From contig OX393581.1 in the NCBI GenBank assembly GCA_947652605.1, positions 7,878,640-7,942,639 of the forward strand: a stretch of DNA of 64,000 nucleotides, given 5' to 3'. This DNA is from Elmis aenea. Lineage: Eukaryota; Arthropoda; Insecta; Coleoptera; Elmidae. Positions within the stretch are counted from its first letter, which is position 1; each line of letters opens with the position of its first letter. The notes under the pieces are model-generated. The model saw only the letters and a list, made by a program, of their open reading frames with translations, searched no databases and was not told where the DNA came from. The translations under genes and the position numbers were made by a program. Below are positions 36,240 to 46,903 of the stretch, piece by piece.

Positions 36240-38561
36240 ATGAAAGAAAAACAGTTAATAATTCAACACAAAAGCATATATTTTATTTAACAGCTTTATA
36301 CATATTTAATTCATATTGTCACATACTGATTACATGCTGATTGTTGCTAGAATATACGCTATGAATCTAATGATATCTTTGGAATTTTAATACCCAATAT
36401 AAGCAGCTTTCCAGTCAGTTTTAAGCTTTAAACTTTGGTACCAATACATGATATAAATAACATTTAATTTTCAGTGCTAATAATAACTTTTCACACGCGG
36501 GATGTGCAGTTTACAACTTATAAGTGACTAAAAAACTTTCTATGACAAAATTTCATTTTGGTTATTTTTAGCACAATTCGAAGGACAGTTTAACATTTAT
36601 TTATGCAACGAATATTTCATTTCATATATTTTTACGGGGTTTTAAATACATCAGCTTTGTTTATACAGTGCTTTTAATATAATACTATTTCCTGCACTCA
36701 TAGTACATGCAATAAATCTATACACGAAGTAAAAATATAAATTTATTTTCCTTGGTTTTTTTTGGAAGTAAAACGTTTTTCATAGATTTGAAATAACTTA
36801 TACTATAAATTTCCTAACAACTCCATACACACATTATACCAATAAGGCAAACAAATTGTGTAATTGCTACGATATTAACAATTAATATACACAGATAAAT
36901 ACCTAAAATGTACAAATATTAATTAATAAACCTCATACTAAACACAGAAATATCAGTTTTAATCGCCCGTTTTGCCAAGACTGTTGTAATAAGATCGCTA
37001 CGAAACAATTCACTTGAGCAGCGAATTTTTTAAGCCTCATCAAAACAGAAACAATTAAATTGTACCTCGCTAAGCGAAAATTAATTCATAAACAAACAAA
37101 ACGCGTTGTAAAATCAAAATATTGCGTAATAAATATATAATTCAAACCGATTTTAGTTCAGTGTGACTCAGAACTATGCAATTCTGGCTTTATCACAACA
37201 ACAAAGCTATCAGACGTTTGTTTTCCTTGCACTTCTGCAGCAACTGTGTGTTCTTTTAACTGAATTAATTTATAAAAACCAATACGTTATTAAAAACAAC
37301 AATCATTAACCAACATAGCCATTAAATAAATAATCAATTAAAATATTGTGTTAAAACTTAACAGAAAAACAATTAAAAACCGGGAAAATACGCTTTTCAA
37401 TATACTTGAAACATCGCCAAGAAACTTTATATAAATTCGAGATTGTAATTCAAAAAATGTACAAGATAAACGAATTTCATTTTCTTCAATGATAAATTTA
37501 AAGATTAAAATATCTATCCCATTTGCTCAATTACTTTAGCTAAAACATGTATCAAAGAGTAAATATATTGCAAATTACTAGCAACTTCTTTTCCATTTCG
37601 AATCAAAATATTTTTTTTTAAACACAGGTACACAATATAATACGAAAATAATTAATAAAATTACAAAACAGCAAAATTTAATGAGCTAGATGTGCTATCA
37701 CCACAACGACAACAAAGAGAAAATAAAACTCAGTTAACGCGAAATGTGTTCTTGACTTTGTGATAAGTATGTTCACCTAAAGATAATTAAAAATGCCAGG
37801 TATGAAAAACTACAAGGTTTGTTCAATAAAATATAAATGGCAACAGTAAAATTATTCATTTAAAAAACATATAGTGTACTTTTAATACAGTACATTATGA
37901 TTTGCATTGTTCAAAAATTAATATTAAATTAAAATATTGTTCTTTAAAAACAATTGAACATATTTAGCAATTAAAAATGCAAGTTGTATCCTGCACAACT
38001 TACAAAATTTAAAGGAGCAATTGTTAAACGATGAAAACTGAATTCCAGTACCATAAAAAACATATCAGTTACAATAAATATCACTATCGAGTGAAGAGAG
38101 AAAGATCTTGGACTAGTTCTAGTACAAAAATAATGATTTCTAAGACAAATAAAATATCACTTGTTCACTAGGAGGAATGTACGAAGATAAAAGTTTTAAT
38201 AAATACACAATTATGAAAGATGAGTCATAAAAAGTCGATTTTGCTATCTAATCTAACTTCTTCCATGTTTTTCAAAAATAATACTAAACTATGAGTATCA
38301 TTTTTATCTCTAATTAACACAGACTTTCTTTTTCATTCCACTATTGCACTTTCACTTTCTAAGAAAATTTCTTTGAATTAATTACGTTTTAATTAATTAA
38401 AAACATAATTAAAACAAGCTACTTAGCTAATCCATTTGATAACTGTTATAAGTTAACAGAAATTTGGCTAACAGTGCATTCAACAGTAAAAATACTTTAT
38501 ACAAATTTATTATATGTAGGCAGACCATTTATTAATGTTGTATACTTGATCAATTAAAACT
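36240..38561 (-). other. AT-rich 3' flank of lap, possible long 3' UTR
   Basis: 2.3 kb with no reading frame and no recognisable transposon. An AATAAA (minus strand; 38528-38533) lies only 29 nt past the stop codon, and several more lie further down, for example near 36284. The lack of mobile elements here, against their density elsewhere in the intron, is consistent with a transcribed 3' UTR. Confidence 0.4.
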
Positions 38562-40427
38562 CTACAGATCACCAAACGGATCGAAACTAACTTCCTGTTT
38601 GTTCTGTTGCGGTTGTGCATTACCTAACTTTGGGCTTCCTGAAGGGGGCTGCATTCCCGCAGGATACTGCATAGGAACTCCACCAAGAGGTTGGCCCATC
38701 GGTCTATAACTAGGTCCAGTTGTCGCCGCCATGGGTTGTGGTTGCCAGCCTGCGTTGACAGCCGGTTTGGGCTGGTTCTTGGGCGAATTCCATTGCACGG
38801 GGCCCCCTCGACTATTATCGATCGTTAAATTTTCTGCTAACGAAGCCAGACTCGATTCCAGGTCACCGGTGAGAAGCTTCTGTGCCTGCGGAGGTCTCAT
38901 GGGTTGCGCTTGCGGCTGTGGAGCATTCGGAGCCATTTGTGCCGTTGCTGCCCCCATAGGATCGAAAACCGATGGCTCGTTACTATTAAAAACATTGCTT
39001 AAATTCGCGCCACCGAAGTGAGCCTGTTGTTGGGCCGGGAATCCCCCAGGTGCAGGTTGAGCCGCGAATCCATTGGCCCAACCGTTACCTCCTGGTACTT
39101 GGGTGTTAACAACACCTGGAGCTGCAAACATATTCGGAGCAGCCTGTCCGGCAAAGAAGTCGGTTGTACCGGTCGTCTCCGGGGCCCCAAAATCGGCGAA
39201 AGGATTTCCCAATTGTAACAGATCATCGATGGCCTTAGAAGGTTGCCCTGCATTCGAATTATTCACAGGCTCGGTGCCGAATAAATCTAAAATAGCTTCG
39301 TTTCCTCCAGCCGGTTTCGTGGGCGAACTTAAAAATGGATTCGTGCTCGCTGCTGTCGGAGAGTTAACGTTAGCTTTATATTTACTAAGAGCGGCTTCTT
39401 CTTCGGCAACGGCTTGTTGCTTAACGGTATCTTCTATTTGTGCATTACTGGCCGCAGAACCAAAAGCATTGCTCGTGTTGGAGAGCACAGAGACACCCGA
39501 TTTCAAGCTTTTCTGGTTGCTAACTGTTTGCGTCGGCGTATTTCCCTCCAAAGAAGCTAAATGTTGCTCCAACGCATCTAGAAGACTATTCGGTGCCTTT
39601 GTAAGATCAGGAATATCTCCCTTATCAATTCCAATATTCTCGGCTACTTTCAAAAACTCTCCTACGCGATCCATTCGGATTAAGAATTTTTTATAAAGAT
39701 CTAGTGCATCGCGGCATTGCTTTTTGTTCATTTCGAAATATTTTTCTAATAAATTAATTATACCATCGTTGTAACATGCAAACAATCGAATAAGATCCCT
39801 AAATAACAGCATGAAGCACATATTGATGACACCGTTTGTGAGATCGTTGGCTGTACAGTCGAACTCCAAAAGGGCGTCCAGTTGGTTTTGTAGTATAGGA
39901 AGAGTTTTGAGCAAATTTTCGGAGTTCATCGCACGTAGTGTACCCTCCTCTTTGCCTCGTTTAACTTTGCAGAAGTCGAAAGCTACTGCTCTGTAGGATA
40001 AAGCTTTCTCGTTTATGTAGCGTGCATAGCGACGAATAAATGGTGACATATCATAACCTGTACGAGCACCTACGGCACTTTGAACTCCAGTTTTATCTAC
40101 AAAATTCGACAATTGAAAGGATGTATTACTTGAAGCCAAATATTGGGTAAACCGTTCGTTTCCATAGCACATGAGATGGTGAGTAGTTATCAATGCTTTA
40201 TACACAACCACCCAACTTGTACTTTGAGATCTTTCTATTAACAAATTGGCCATTTGTGGTATTGATACATTTGGTTCGTTAGTACAGTGAACTAAATAAT
40301 CTAAATGTTTTTTCTTTGGACCTAGTAATTCTTCAGTTGTAGCTTTACATACCGATTTTGCGAGGCCCTGTCCTGCTAAACTGTGTTTGGCGGCCAATAA
40401 CCGATCATTTATTGTTTGTCCAGCCAT
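38562..40427 (-). CDS. lap: Clathrin-assembly phosphoprotein lap (PICALM/AP180), single exon
   Basis: Clathrin adaptor that binds PI(4,5)P2 at the plasma membrane and helps assemble clathrin coats, including during synaptic vesicle recycling in flies. The ANTH domain covers about residues 18-290. The PI(4,5)P2 site K28...K38-x-K40-H41 (GPKKKHLDYL) is intact at the same positions as in human CALM. The insect-type insertion VQSAVGARTGYDMS is present. The tail is disordered with adaptor and EH-domain motifs: NPF at about 362 and 407, DLF at about 381, and a terminal DPFGDL. At 621 residues the length is normal. The whole coding region is one exon, whereas the fly and vertebrate genes are split, and it lies inside intron 1 of the sushi gene on the same strand. 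On the minus strand GTCTTTTTAG, about 23 nt before the ATG, looks like an acceptor for a 5'-UTR intron. The frame is clean, so it is very probably functional. Confidence 0.95.
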   Translation of the reverse strand: MAGQTINDRLLAAKHSLAGQGLAKSVCKATTEELLGPKKKHLDYLVHCTNEPNVSIPQMANLLIERSQSTSWVVVYKALITTHHLMCYGNERFTQYLASSNTSFQLSNFVDKTGVQSAVGARTGYDMSPFIRRYARYINEKALSYRAVAFDFCKVKRGKEEGTLRAMNSENLLKTLPILQNQLDALLEFDCTANDLTNGVINMCFMLLFRDLIRLFACYNDGIINLLEKYFEMNKKQCRDALDLYKKFLIRMDRVGEFLKVAENIGIDKGDIPDLTKAPNSLLDALEQHLASLEGNTPTQTVSNQKSLKSGVSVLSNTSNAFGSAASNAQIEDTVKQQAVAEEEAALSKYKANVNSPTAASTNPFLSSPTKPAGGNEAILDLFGTEPVNNSNAGQPSKAIDDLLQLGNPFADFGAPETTGTTDFFAGQAAPNMFAAPGVVNTQVPGGNGWANGFAAQPAPGGFPAQQQAHFGGANLSNVFNSNEPSVFDPMGAATAQMAPNAPQPQAQPMRPPQAQKLLTGDLESSLASLAENLTIDNSRGGPVQWNSPKNQPKPAVNAGWQPQPMAATTGPSYRPMGQPLGGVPMQYPAGMQPPSGSPKLGNAQPQQNKQEVSFDPFGDL

Positions 40428-40761
40428 TGTAATAATATCGTGGCCGCCTTAACTAAAAAGACACAATTTTTGATGAGTAATCACAAACCAAATTAACTCA
40501 GCTGTCTGGCAACGATTTGTTTAAAAAGAAGGACGGGTCGATGAAAGAACAATCAGGCCGGCGAATCAATACTTATTTACCGATAGCGCAAGCGCCCCGT
40601 CACATTCGCCATCTGGTAAAATTAATACGACACTAGCCATGTATAATTGCGCGAAATTCAAAATAGATATGTGCAAAAAATCGTCGGAAATTCACTATTT
40701 ATAAATAACCTTGACCGTTTATCATGACACATAACAATAAATAGCGTTTATAAAAACTTAC

Positions 40762-41476
40762 CAATTGTAGGAGGTATGCAAATCGGTGGGATTTTCGGAG
40801 ACCACGTGCCATCTTCTATACATTGTTGTACTGCAGCAGTTCCGATTAGCACAAAACCAGAATTACAACTATAATGTACACGTTGACCTATACTATAAAA
40901 ACCATCGACACCTCCTGCCTTTTCGTGCACAAAATAACCGTTTATGATATCGTCTGGGGGTTTACAACCCATTATTTTTTCAGTAGGAACACAGTTCACC
41001 ATAGATCCTGTCCATATGCCTTTTTCACACACACGATATTTACTGTCAGGTTGTGATAGTTCATAACCATCACTACATGTATATGTTGCTAGCACTCCTT
41101 TTTCGAACATACCATTTTCATCTTTTTCCCTATCGATTTCCACCTCACCATTTTTAACGTACGGTGGTGAACGACATCGTGCGATACAGTGTGGCCGAGC
41201 ATGCTGTTCCCATCTACCATCTACACAAGATATTTTTGGGGGGCCATCCAAATCATAGCCCACACTACATTCAATGTGAACAGTTTGTTGTGAACTGTCA
41301 TCGGTGATAATGTTTTCTAATAGCTTAACATGTCCATGCTCTACTTGCCCAAATTCTGAACAGACAACTACTGGTACATCAGTTTTATTACTTTCAAAAT
41401 CGTTTAATCCATATGAAAGAGGAAATAAAATTGACAACAACAATAACAGTAAGGTTAACCCCATTTTAAGAGTCAT
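40762..41476 (-). CDS. Sushi-domain membrane protein, exon 1 (signal peptide, CCP1-3)
   Basis: First coding exon of a type I membrane protein with five sushi (CCP) domains; about 550 residues are reconstructed from six exons. The start at 41476 gives a strong signal peptide (LTLLLLLLSILFPLSYG). CCP1 (about 39-98), CCP2 (about 101-164) and CCP3 (about 170-233) each show four cysteines, an internal Y/I-x-C and a final G-x-W...C. The exon ends in phase 1 at a GTAAGT donor. CCP modules generally mediate extracellular protein contacts, as in complement regulators and synaptic or adhesion proteins. The partner here is unknown. I do not recognise the ortholog; the insect proteins hikaru genki and furrowed also carry CCP arrays, but hikaru genki is secreted and furrowed has a lectin domain, which this lacks. 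Confidence 0.88.
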
Positions 41477-42599
41477 AACATTTTGTTACTCCACTCAAGA
41501 CATTTTAAATCCACTTTCTATTGCATCACAACACTTACATATTGTTACGACTTACTAACATCAACAATTAAAATTATAAATTGTTTTTGTAGTTTACACC
41601 ATTATAAACAACACAAAAGCACCATTCGACGTTGAACCAATACATCGATCAGCTGTTGCTTCAAGGTTAAGCAATCACTGATCCACATTGTATGGCGGCA
41701 AAATATATACACTAACATTTACATTCAAAATATTTGTGTACAAAAATGGTAAGTCGGAGCCTTTAATTTTCCACCCACCAAAACTCCTTTGACTAAAAGA
41801 GCCTTATGAAATCTCCAATATTAATTTGAGCTTCACCCAAGCTACTGAATACGAAAAACTATTAAAAAATTAACATCTACATTTGATTGCCTCGCATATT
41901 ATTAAAGACTAATTGAAATCGTCTCTTATGGAAGTAATTAATTTTTACAATGACCTATCGAGCAACAATGGAAAGTAGGGCAAATTAAATTCGCCAGAAA
42001 TTCCTCTACGTGTGGAACGCAATGGTATGGAGGGTTATCGCCAGTTGGGAATGTAGAACTTGCAATATCATATTCAATTCGAAGAGTTTGGTAAAAAAAG
42101 TGAGAAATACACCAACATACCAGAAAACGAGAAATATTTTGCATTTAAAATATTTAAATATGCTGAACAACTTGACATCTACTTTATTAGTGTACATGTA
42201 CAACTATTTATTATTATTTATTAGAAACCCAGACAATTTCATTAACTTTTTATGCAAAAATTTTAGAAATTGGATAATATTGTGTATTTTTGTTTGCTAC
42301 AGATTCATTATTTACACAATCACACTGACAGATAGACAGAGAGGAAAAAAACAAATCATTTTACCTCATCGTAAACAGAATTATGTTTGTTTTCCTAAAT
42401 AGTTTTTAAATAGTCGCTTCGGGCCTTCTAGACCCTACTCATACTTTTAGGTGCTGTAACAGGTAGCGTAGGCAGGATGCTTCCATGGGAGAGTTAATAA
42501 ACGCAAAAAGAGCCGAGGGCTTTTTTTTAAGCTCATCATTTTTTTAAAGCATAAACTTTACAGCTCTTCAGCACTACCAAAGTATATCGATTTATTGCG

Positions 42600-42960
42600 A
42601 CCCTCTGAAGGGGGGGTTCTGTACATTCGTACGAAATAAATGTGGGAGAAAATGGGAAAGAGAACAATAAAGAAGAAGAACAAATGAGGAACTGGAAAAA
42701 TTATATGGCCAAACAAATACAATGAATTTAGTAACGAGTAAAGACCAACGAATGAGGTAACGAGAGAAGAAAGGCGAAGGAAAGACCCCGGACAAAATGG
42801 TTAGAGGCGGTAGAAAAAACCTGAAAAAACTAGGAGTTGAAGAATGAAAAAAACTGACCAAGGAATAAAAAAGGATAGGAAAAAATGTAACAAAGCCATG
42901 GGCCAGTTTGACCTGAGGATCTGAATAATGTTTATATATATGTATTGGGATTGTGTACTT
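42600..42960 (+). pseudogene. LINE 3'-end fragment
   Basis: Shifted frames include REERRKGRPRTKWLEAVEKN followed by LKKLGVEEWKKLTKE. This is the C-terminal GRPR-x-x-W...DL-x-x-L motif that closes the ORF of RTE-like LINEs, followed by a short AT-rich tail. It is broken by several stops. Confidence 0.65.
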
Positions 42961-43315
42961 GAATGAATGTCTAAGATAATTTAAGCATGTTGTAAGGAAT
43001 GTTTCCCATTTTTTCCATTATCACTACATGGAACCCTAAAAGTATTCAGCTTAATAACGTATTCTTGAACTACTTACTGTTTAAAGATAGAGACAAGTTT
43101 TTTTTTTTAAGTTAACAACCTGTTACCATCATTTGTAATTTACCAATAAATTATGTTCTCTCCACACGTCAATTTTTGTAATTGCCAATTACTAGAGGAA
43201 ATTTAATTAAATTATTATGTTTCAATGTCCAACAAAATGATTTCTAAATAAACAAAAGTATTTCCCATGCCGATAGATAATTTTCTCACAAGAACGTAAT
43301 TCGGTGGCTCCAATC

Positions 43316-43627
43316 TAGGGCTGTGGAGTTGGAGTCGGAGTTTAAAAGGAATTTCTGGTCAGTGGAGTCGGAGTCGGAAAAAATGTACTGACTCCGACTC
43401 CGACTCCGGGTACAACAAAAAATTGCGAGATGGTCCTTTGCCGCAAATTTTAAGCTCAAATTTTAAATAATTTTTTTATATGTCTTTTTTTTTTCTTATA
43501 TTACACATCATAAACTGTCTTAGTATTTAATTTTGTCGGAGTCGGAGTCGGAGTCGAACTACTAAAATTATCAGGAGTCGGAGTGGGAGTCGGAGTCGAC
43601 TTTTTTTTTACCGACTCCGCAGCCCTG
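43316..43627. mobile_element. hAT-type MITE with GGAGTC repeats, 312 bp
   Basis: An 8-bp target duplication CTCCAATC flanks the element (43308-43315 and 43628-43635). The left end TAGGGCTGTGGAG pairs with the right end CTCCGCAGCCCTG. Subterminal arrays of the hexamer GGAGTC run outward-facing on both sides, so the arms can fold. There is no coding capacity. Confidence 0.85.
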
Positions 43628-43757
43628 CTCCAATCTCAGACTCATTCATGGGTTTTTGATAATTGAGATTTGTTCACTGTGTGTAAAAGTCTTCATGAAT
43701 ATAATAAATGGTTTTTGAAACTGCAGGACTACAGTGATAAAAGCATAACTGAAGCTA

Positions 43758-45004
43758 CAAGGTAAGCTCCAAAATTTCCTGGCCTGATATAAATCTAGGT
43801 ATCGCAGGCGGGTCAAATTTTTTTAACACATTGGTTCAAGTCATCTTAGCCTTGGAAAAAACATAAATGGATTATTATGTCAATTGGTTTTCTTCGGTTT
43901 TCTTATAACTCCCATTCGTTCATCACGATGTCAGAAGTCACGAAAATTGAGTATCGAGATGTTATAACATTTCTTACTTGCGAAGGTCTTTCTCCTCAAA
44001 GCATCAAAGTTCGACTGAATGGGGTGTACGGGGACAATTTTGTGGTAAAAGATTGGACACAACGGTTTCGAATGGGGCAAGAATCCTTGTAAGATGATGC
44101 AAGAACAGGAAGGACTGTGGAAGTGGTGAAGGACGACAAGATTGCCCTTGTTGAGGAACTCGTATTAGGCGATCGACGCTTGAAGGTGAAAGAACTATCA
44201 AAAATGTCGGGGCTTTCTAATACAAACATTCGTCGAATCCTCCACGATCGGTTAGGCATGAATAAAGTTGGTGCAAGGTGGGTCCCCAAACATCTCTCAG
44301 CAGTTCAGCGCCAGCGTCGTGTTGAATGTGATTGATCTTTTTGGAGCTCTGTGGAGAAAATCCTGTGGACGCGTTGAAGACAAGTGTTACAGGAAATGAA
44401 ACCATGGTTCTCTACTATGATCCTTTGTCCAAATGGAATGGAGGCGAAAAGGAGAAGCACCGCCAAGAAAGTTCAGGGTGTCAGTCGAGAAAAAAAGTGA
44501 TGGCTACTATCTTTTGGGATTGTGAGGGCATTCTTCTCATAGATTTAAAAAAAAGCAACACCTCAGTCAACGGGGAATATTATGCAGCAGTTCTGCGCAA
44601 ATTAAGACAAAATATTCGGGAGAAAAGACGTGGGAAACTGACCAGTGGCGTGCATTTACTGCACGACAATGCCTCCGTACACACTGCTGGAATTGCTCAA
44701 GCCGCAATTCGTGACTGCGGTTTTGAGCAAATCGATCACCCTCGCTATAATCCAGATGTGGCCCCCCTTGACCATTACTTGTGTGTAAATTTGAAAAAGG
44801 ACCTTCGCAGGCGCCATGTCAGTGACGACCAAAGGGTGAAGGCTGTAGTTTGAGCACATTTTGCAGACAAACCGAGACATAATTTTTAGGGGTATCGAAT
44901 TGTTGCTAAAACGATGTAATAAGTAATATTGGAAAACAAAATTTAATTCTGAGTCTACGCCGTTTCTTTCATAGTCAGACCGGGAAATTTTGGCGCTCAC
45001 CTCG
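43758..45004 (+). mobile_element. Dead mariner element, 1247 bp
   Basis: TA flanks (43756-43757 and 45005-45006) and inverted repeats of about 28 bp: left CAAGGTAAGCTCCAAAATTT, right (reverse-complemented) CGAGGTGAGCGCCAAAATTT. Its inner gene is broken. It belongs to a different mariner lineage from the intact copy at 29862-31155. Confidence 0.88.
43930..44850 (+). pseudogene. Mariner transposase pseudogene
   Basis: The frames, in order, are SEVTKIEYRDVITFLTCEGL (N-terminal DNA-binding part), VALVEELVLGD-like and KVGARWVPKHLSAVQRQRRV (linker), then KVMATIFWDCEGILLIDLKK and HLLHDNASVH with NPDVAPLDHYL. The first catalytic aspartate is mutated (TGNETM where TGDETW is usual) and two stops plus frameshifts divide the gene. 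The second and third aspartates remain. Confidence 0.88.
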
Positions 45005-46903
45005 TATATCCACGTAAATTTTCATCCTATCCAAGTCCATCTAGGCAATTCATTAGATGATGTAATCTCATTTAAGATCTAAATTATCGGTTATTTAAGT
45101 ACGTGGCATAAAACTTCATCAAGTGCTTAATATCGGAACGCAATATTTGCTGAAATAGGTCGCGTCCAGAATGTTGAAAACGAGATGCGGTTTCCTTGGT
45201 TACGGTCAAGGGTACAAACGCTCGCAAGATTTAGCGAAACTCCGATGTAATTATTTAGCAATAAAACAATCAGCTCCTCCAGATTTCTTCATTTTCAGCT
45301 GCTTACTTCAACAAAAATGTAATACTTTTATGTAGCAAAATAAAACGATCAGTTTCTTCAGATTTTTGTTTATTGTCTGTTGTTTAAATCAATGTTACAA
45401 TTATATTTAACAATAAAACAATCAATTTCTTCAGATTTTTATTGATTGTCGTTTGATTAAATCAACAAAAGTGTTAGGATTTATTTCCAATTTTTCGGAT
45501 TGTCTATTGGTCGAATGAAGAAAAATATTAAACTTTATTAAAACATAGTTTTAATACGACGCAATTCCTACTGCTTCTTGCAATCAAATAAAACTAGCAG
45601 ATTGTTTACGAACTGGTAATTAAGATGGAAACATGTTTAACTCAATTGTTTTATGAAATGAACGACATAAATTTATCTAGAGTGAAGTGTTAACAACACT
45701 GCATTATCTAATTGGACCCACCAATGAATGCCCACATTAATTCAAATTTAAATGGCATTTAAATTTGACATTGTTGTAATTAGTGTAAAATCGAAAATAG
45801 CTTTAGTGTGTGCTAAAGACGCAATAATTTCAATTATTTGATAATAACCGTGTTTCCCATTTTAAGAGATCCAAATTGCTTGGACGACAACCAATTTAAA
45901 TTAAAATTTTAAATGCTAGCGGATGTAAAAATCAAGGAAAGTATTAGAAGAATTATAGAGCCCCATAAACCCTAACAAAAGCGTTTACATAATTCTTGGA
46001 TTAAATAACATATCGTCCATAATAAATTTAAAACCACAATTTTGCCAGCAAAAGATTTATGACTAGCCTATTTTAAATTATTCCTATAACTGCACACAAT
46101 TATCACAGAACTTTAGGGATTGCATCTCATAACCTAACGAATTTTGCCAATAATGTGTTTAAAAAACAACAAAAGAACTCAAATTCTCTCCCTTTCCAAG
46201 AAAACAATGGCTGTAAAGATTTTCTTTGCGCGAAAAACTTACCTCCTTGGTCAGAATTGAACTGGTGAAGTTCCAAAACCATCTTGAAGCCTTTTAAAGC
46301 GCATGAAAAAAACTAGGAAATCAATAATAAACTAGAACATACCATTAAAAAAAAATTTTTTTAAACAACGGTTTGATCTTCATGAAATTATTACACCTTT
46401 AGCTTTTGCAAAGTTTATTTTACCTGTATTAAAAATATTATCTCATAGCGCTCAACACTATCTTAAAAATTCGTTTATAAACATTTATTAAATGTTATAT
46501 TCTGCATGGCAGTGGCAGCATTAACATTTACACCATATTCGTTAAAAACTTAGGTCCACATTTAAAAAAAAAAAACAAGGACGCAATGTTAGTGTGAAAT
46601 GAAAATGATCCGCCCACTTATATCAGGCGTTTGTTTAAATTAACAGACGACTGTTAATTACCTTTAAGTTGTTACTCTAAGACAGTTGCAAAAAGCGCTT
46701 TACAGTGTTAACCTTAAGGCTAAAATCAAGAACTTAGTGATGCTCCTCCAGGTTAACTTTAAAATGTGAGCTGAAGCGCTTTATACAACCGGGCATAAAA
46801 GAAGTCAATATTTTGGCACATGTCCACTTTCAGCGCCTTACTGTAAGTGAAACAAAAGAAAATATGGTGATAGTGTAAAGAAGTTAGCTTTTTAACTAAT
46901 GGA

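Larger units (their letters stand above)
21467..40761 (-). other. Intron 1 of the sushi gene (about 19.3 kb), hosting lap
   Basis: The intron is bounded by the GTAAGT donor at 40756-40761 and the CAG acceptor at 21467-21469. It contains the intronless lap coding sequence on the same strand, an intact mariner, several LINE fragments, a 148-bp tandem duplication and AT-rich DNA. Stretches 21500-22860, 24400-25550, 28200-29680, 31750-33200, 33560-34800 and 35460-36200 hold nothing I recognise. Further CCP exons in it cannot be excluded, but none was seen. Confidence 0.65.
41477..46903. other. Intergenic region between sushi gene 5' end and AANAT-like gene 3' end
   Basis: It holds a LINE 3' fragment (42600-42960), a hAT MITE (43316-43627) and a dead mariner (43758-45004). 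An AATAAA on the minus strand at 46484-46489 is a plausible poly(A) signal for the acetyltransferase gene. The sushi gene promoter should lie just above 41476. The stretch 45010-46480 contains only AT-rich DNA. Confidence 0.6.

Noticed and set aside
39073..39696. Long open frame of 207 codons on the plus strand inside lap
   Set aside because: It is the antisense shadow of the lap coding sequence and has no recognisable domain.
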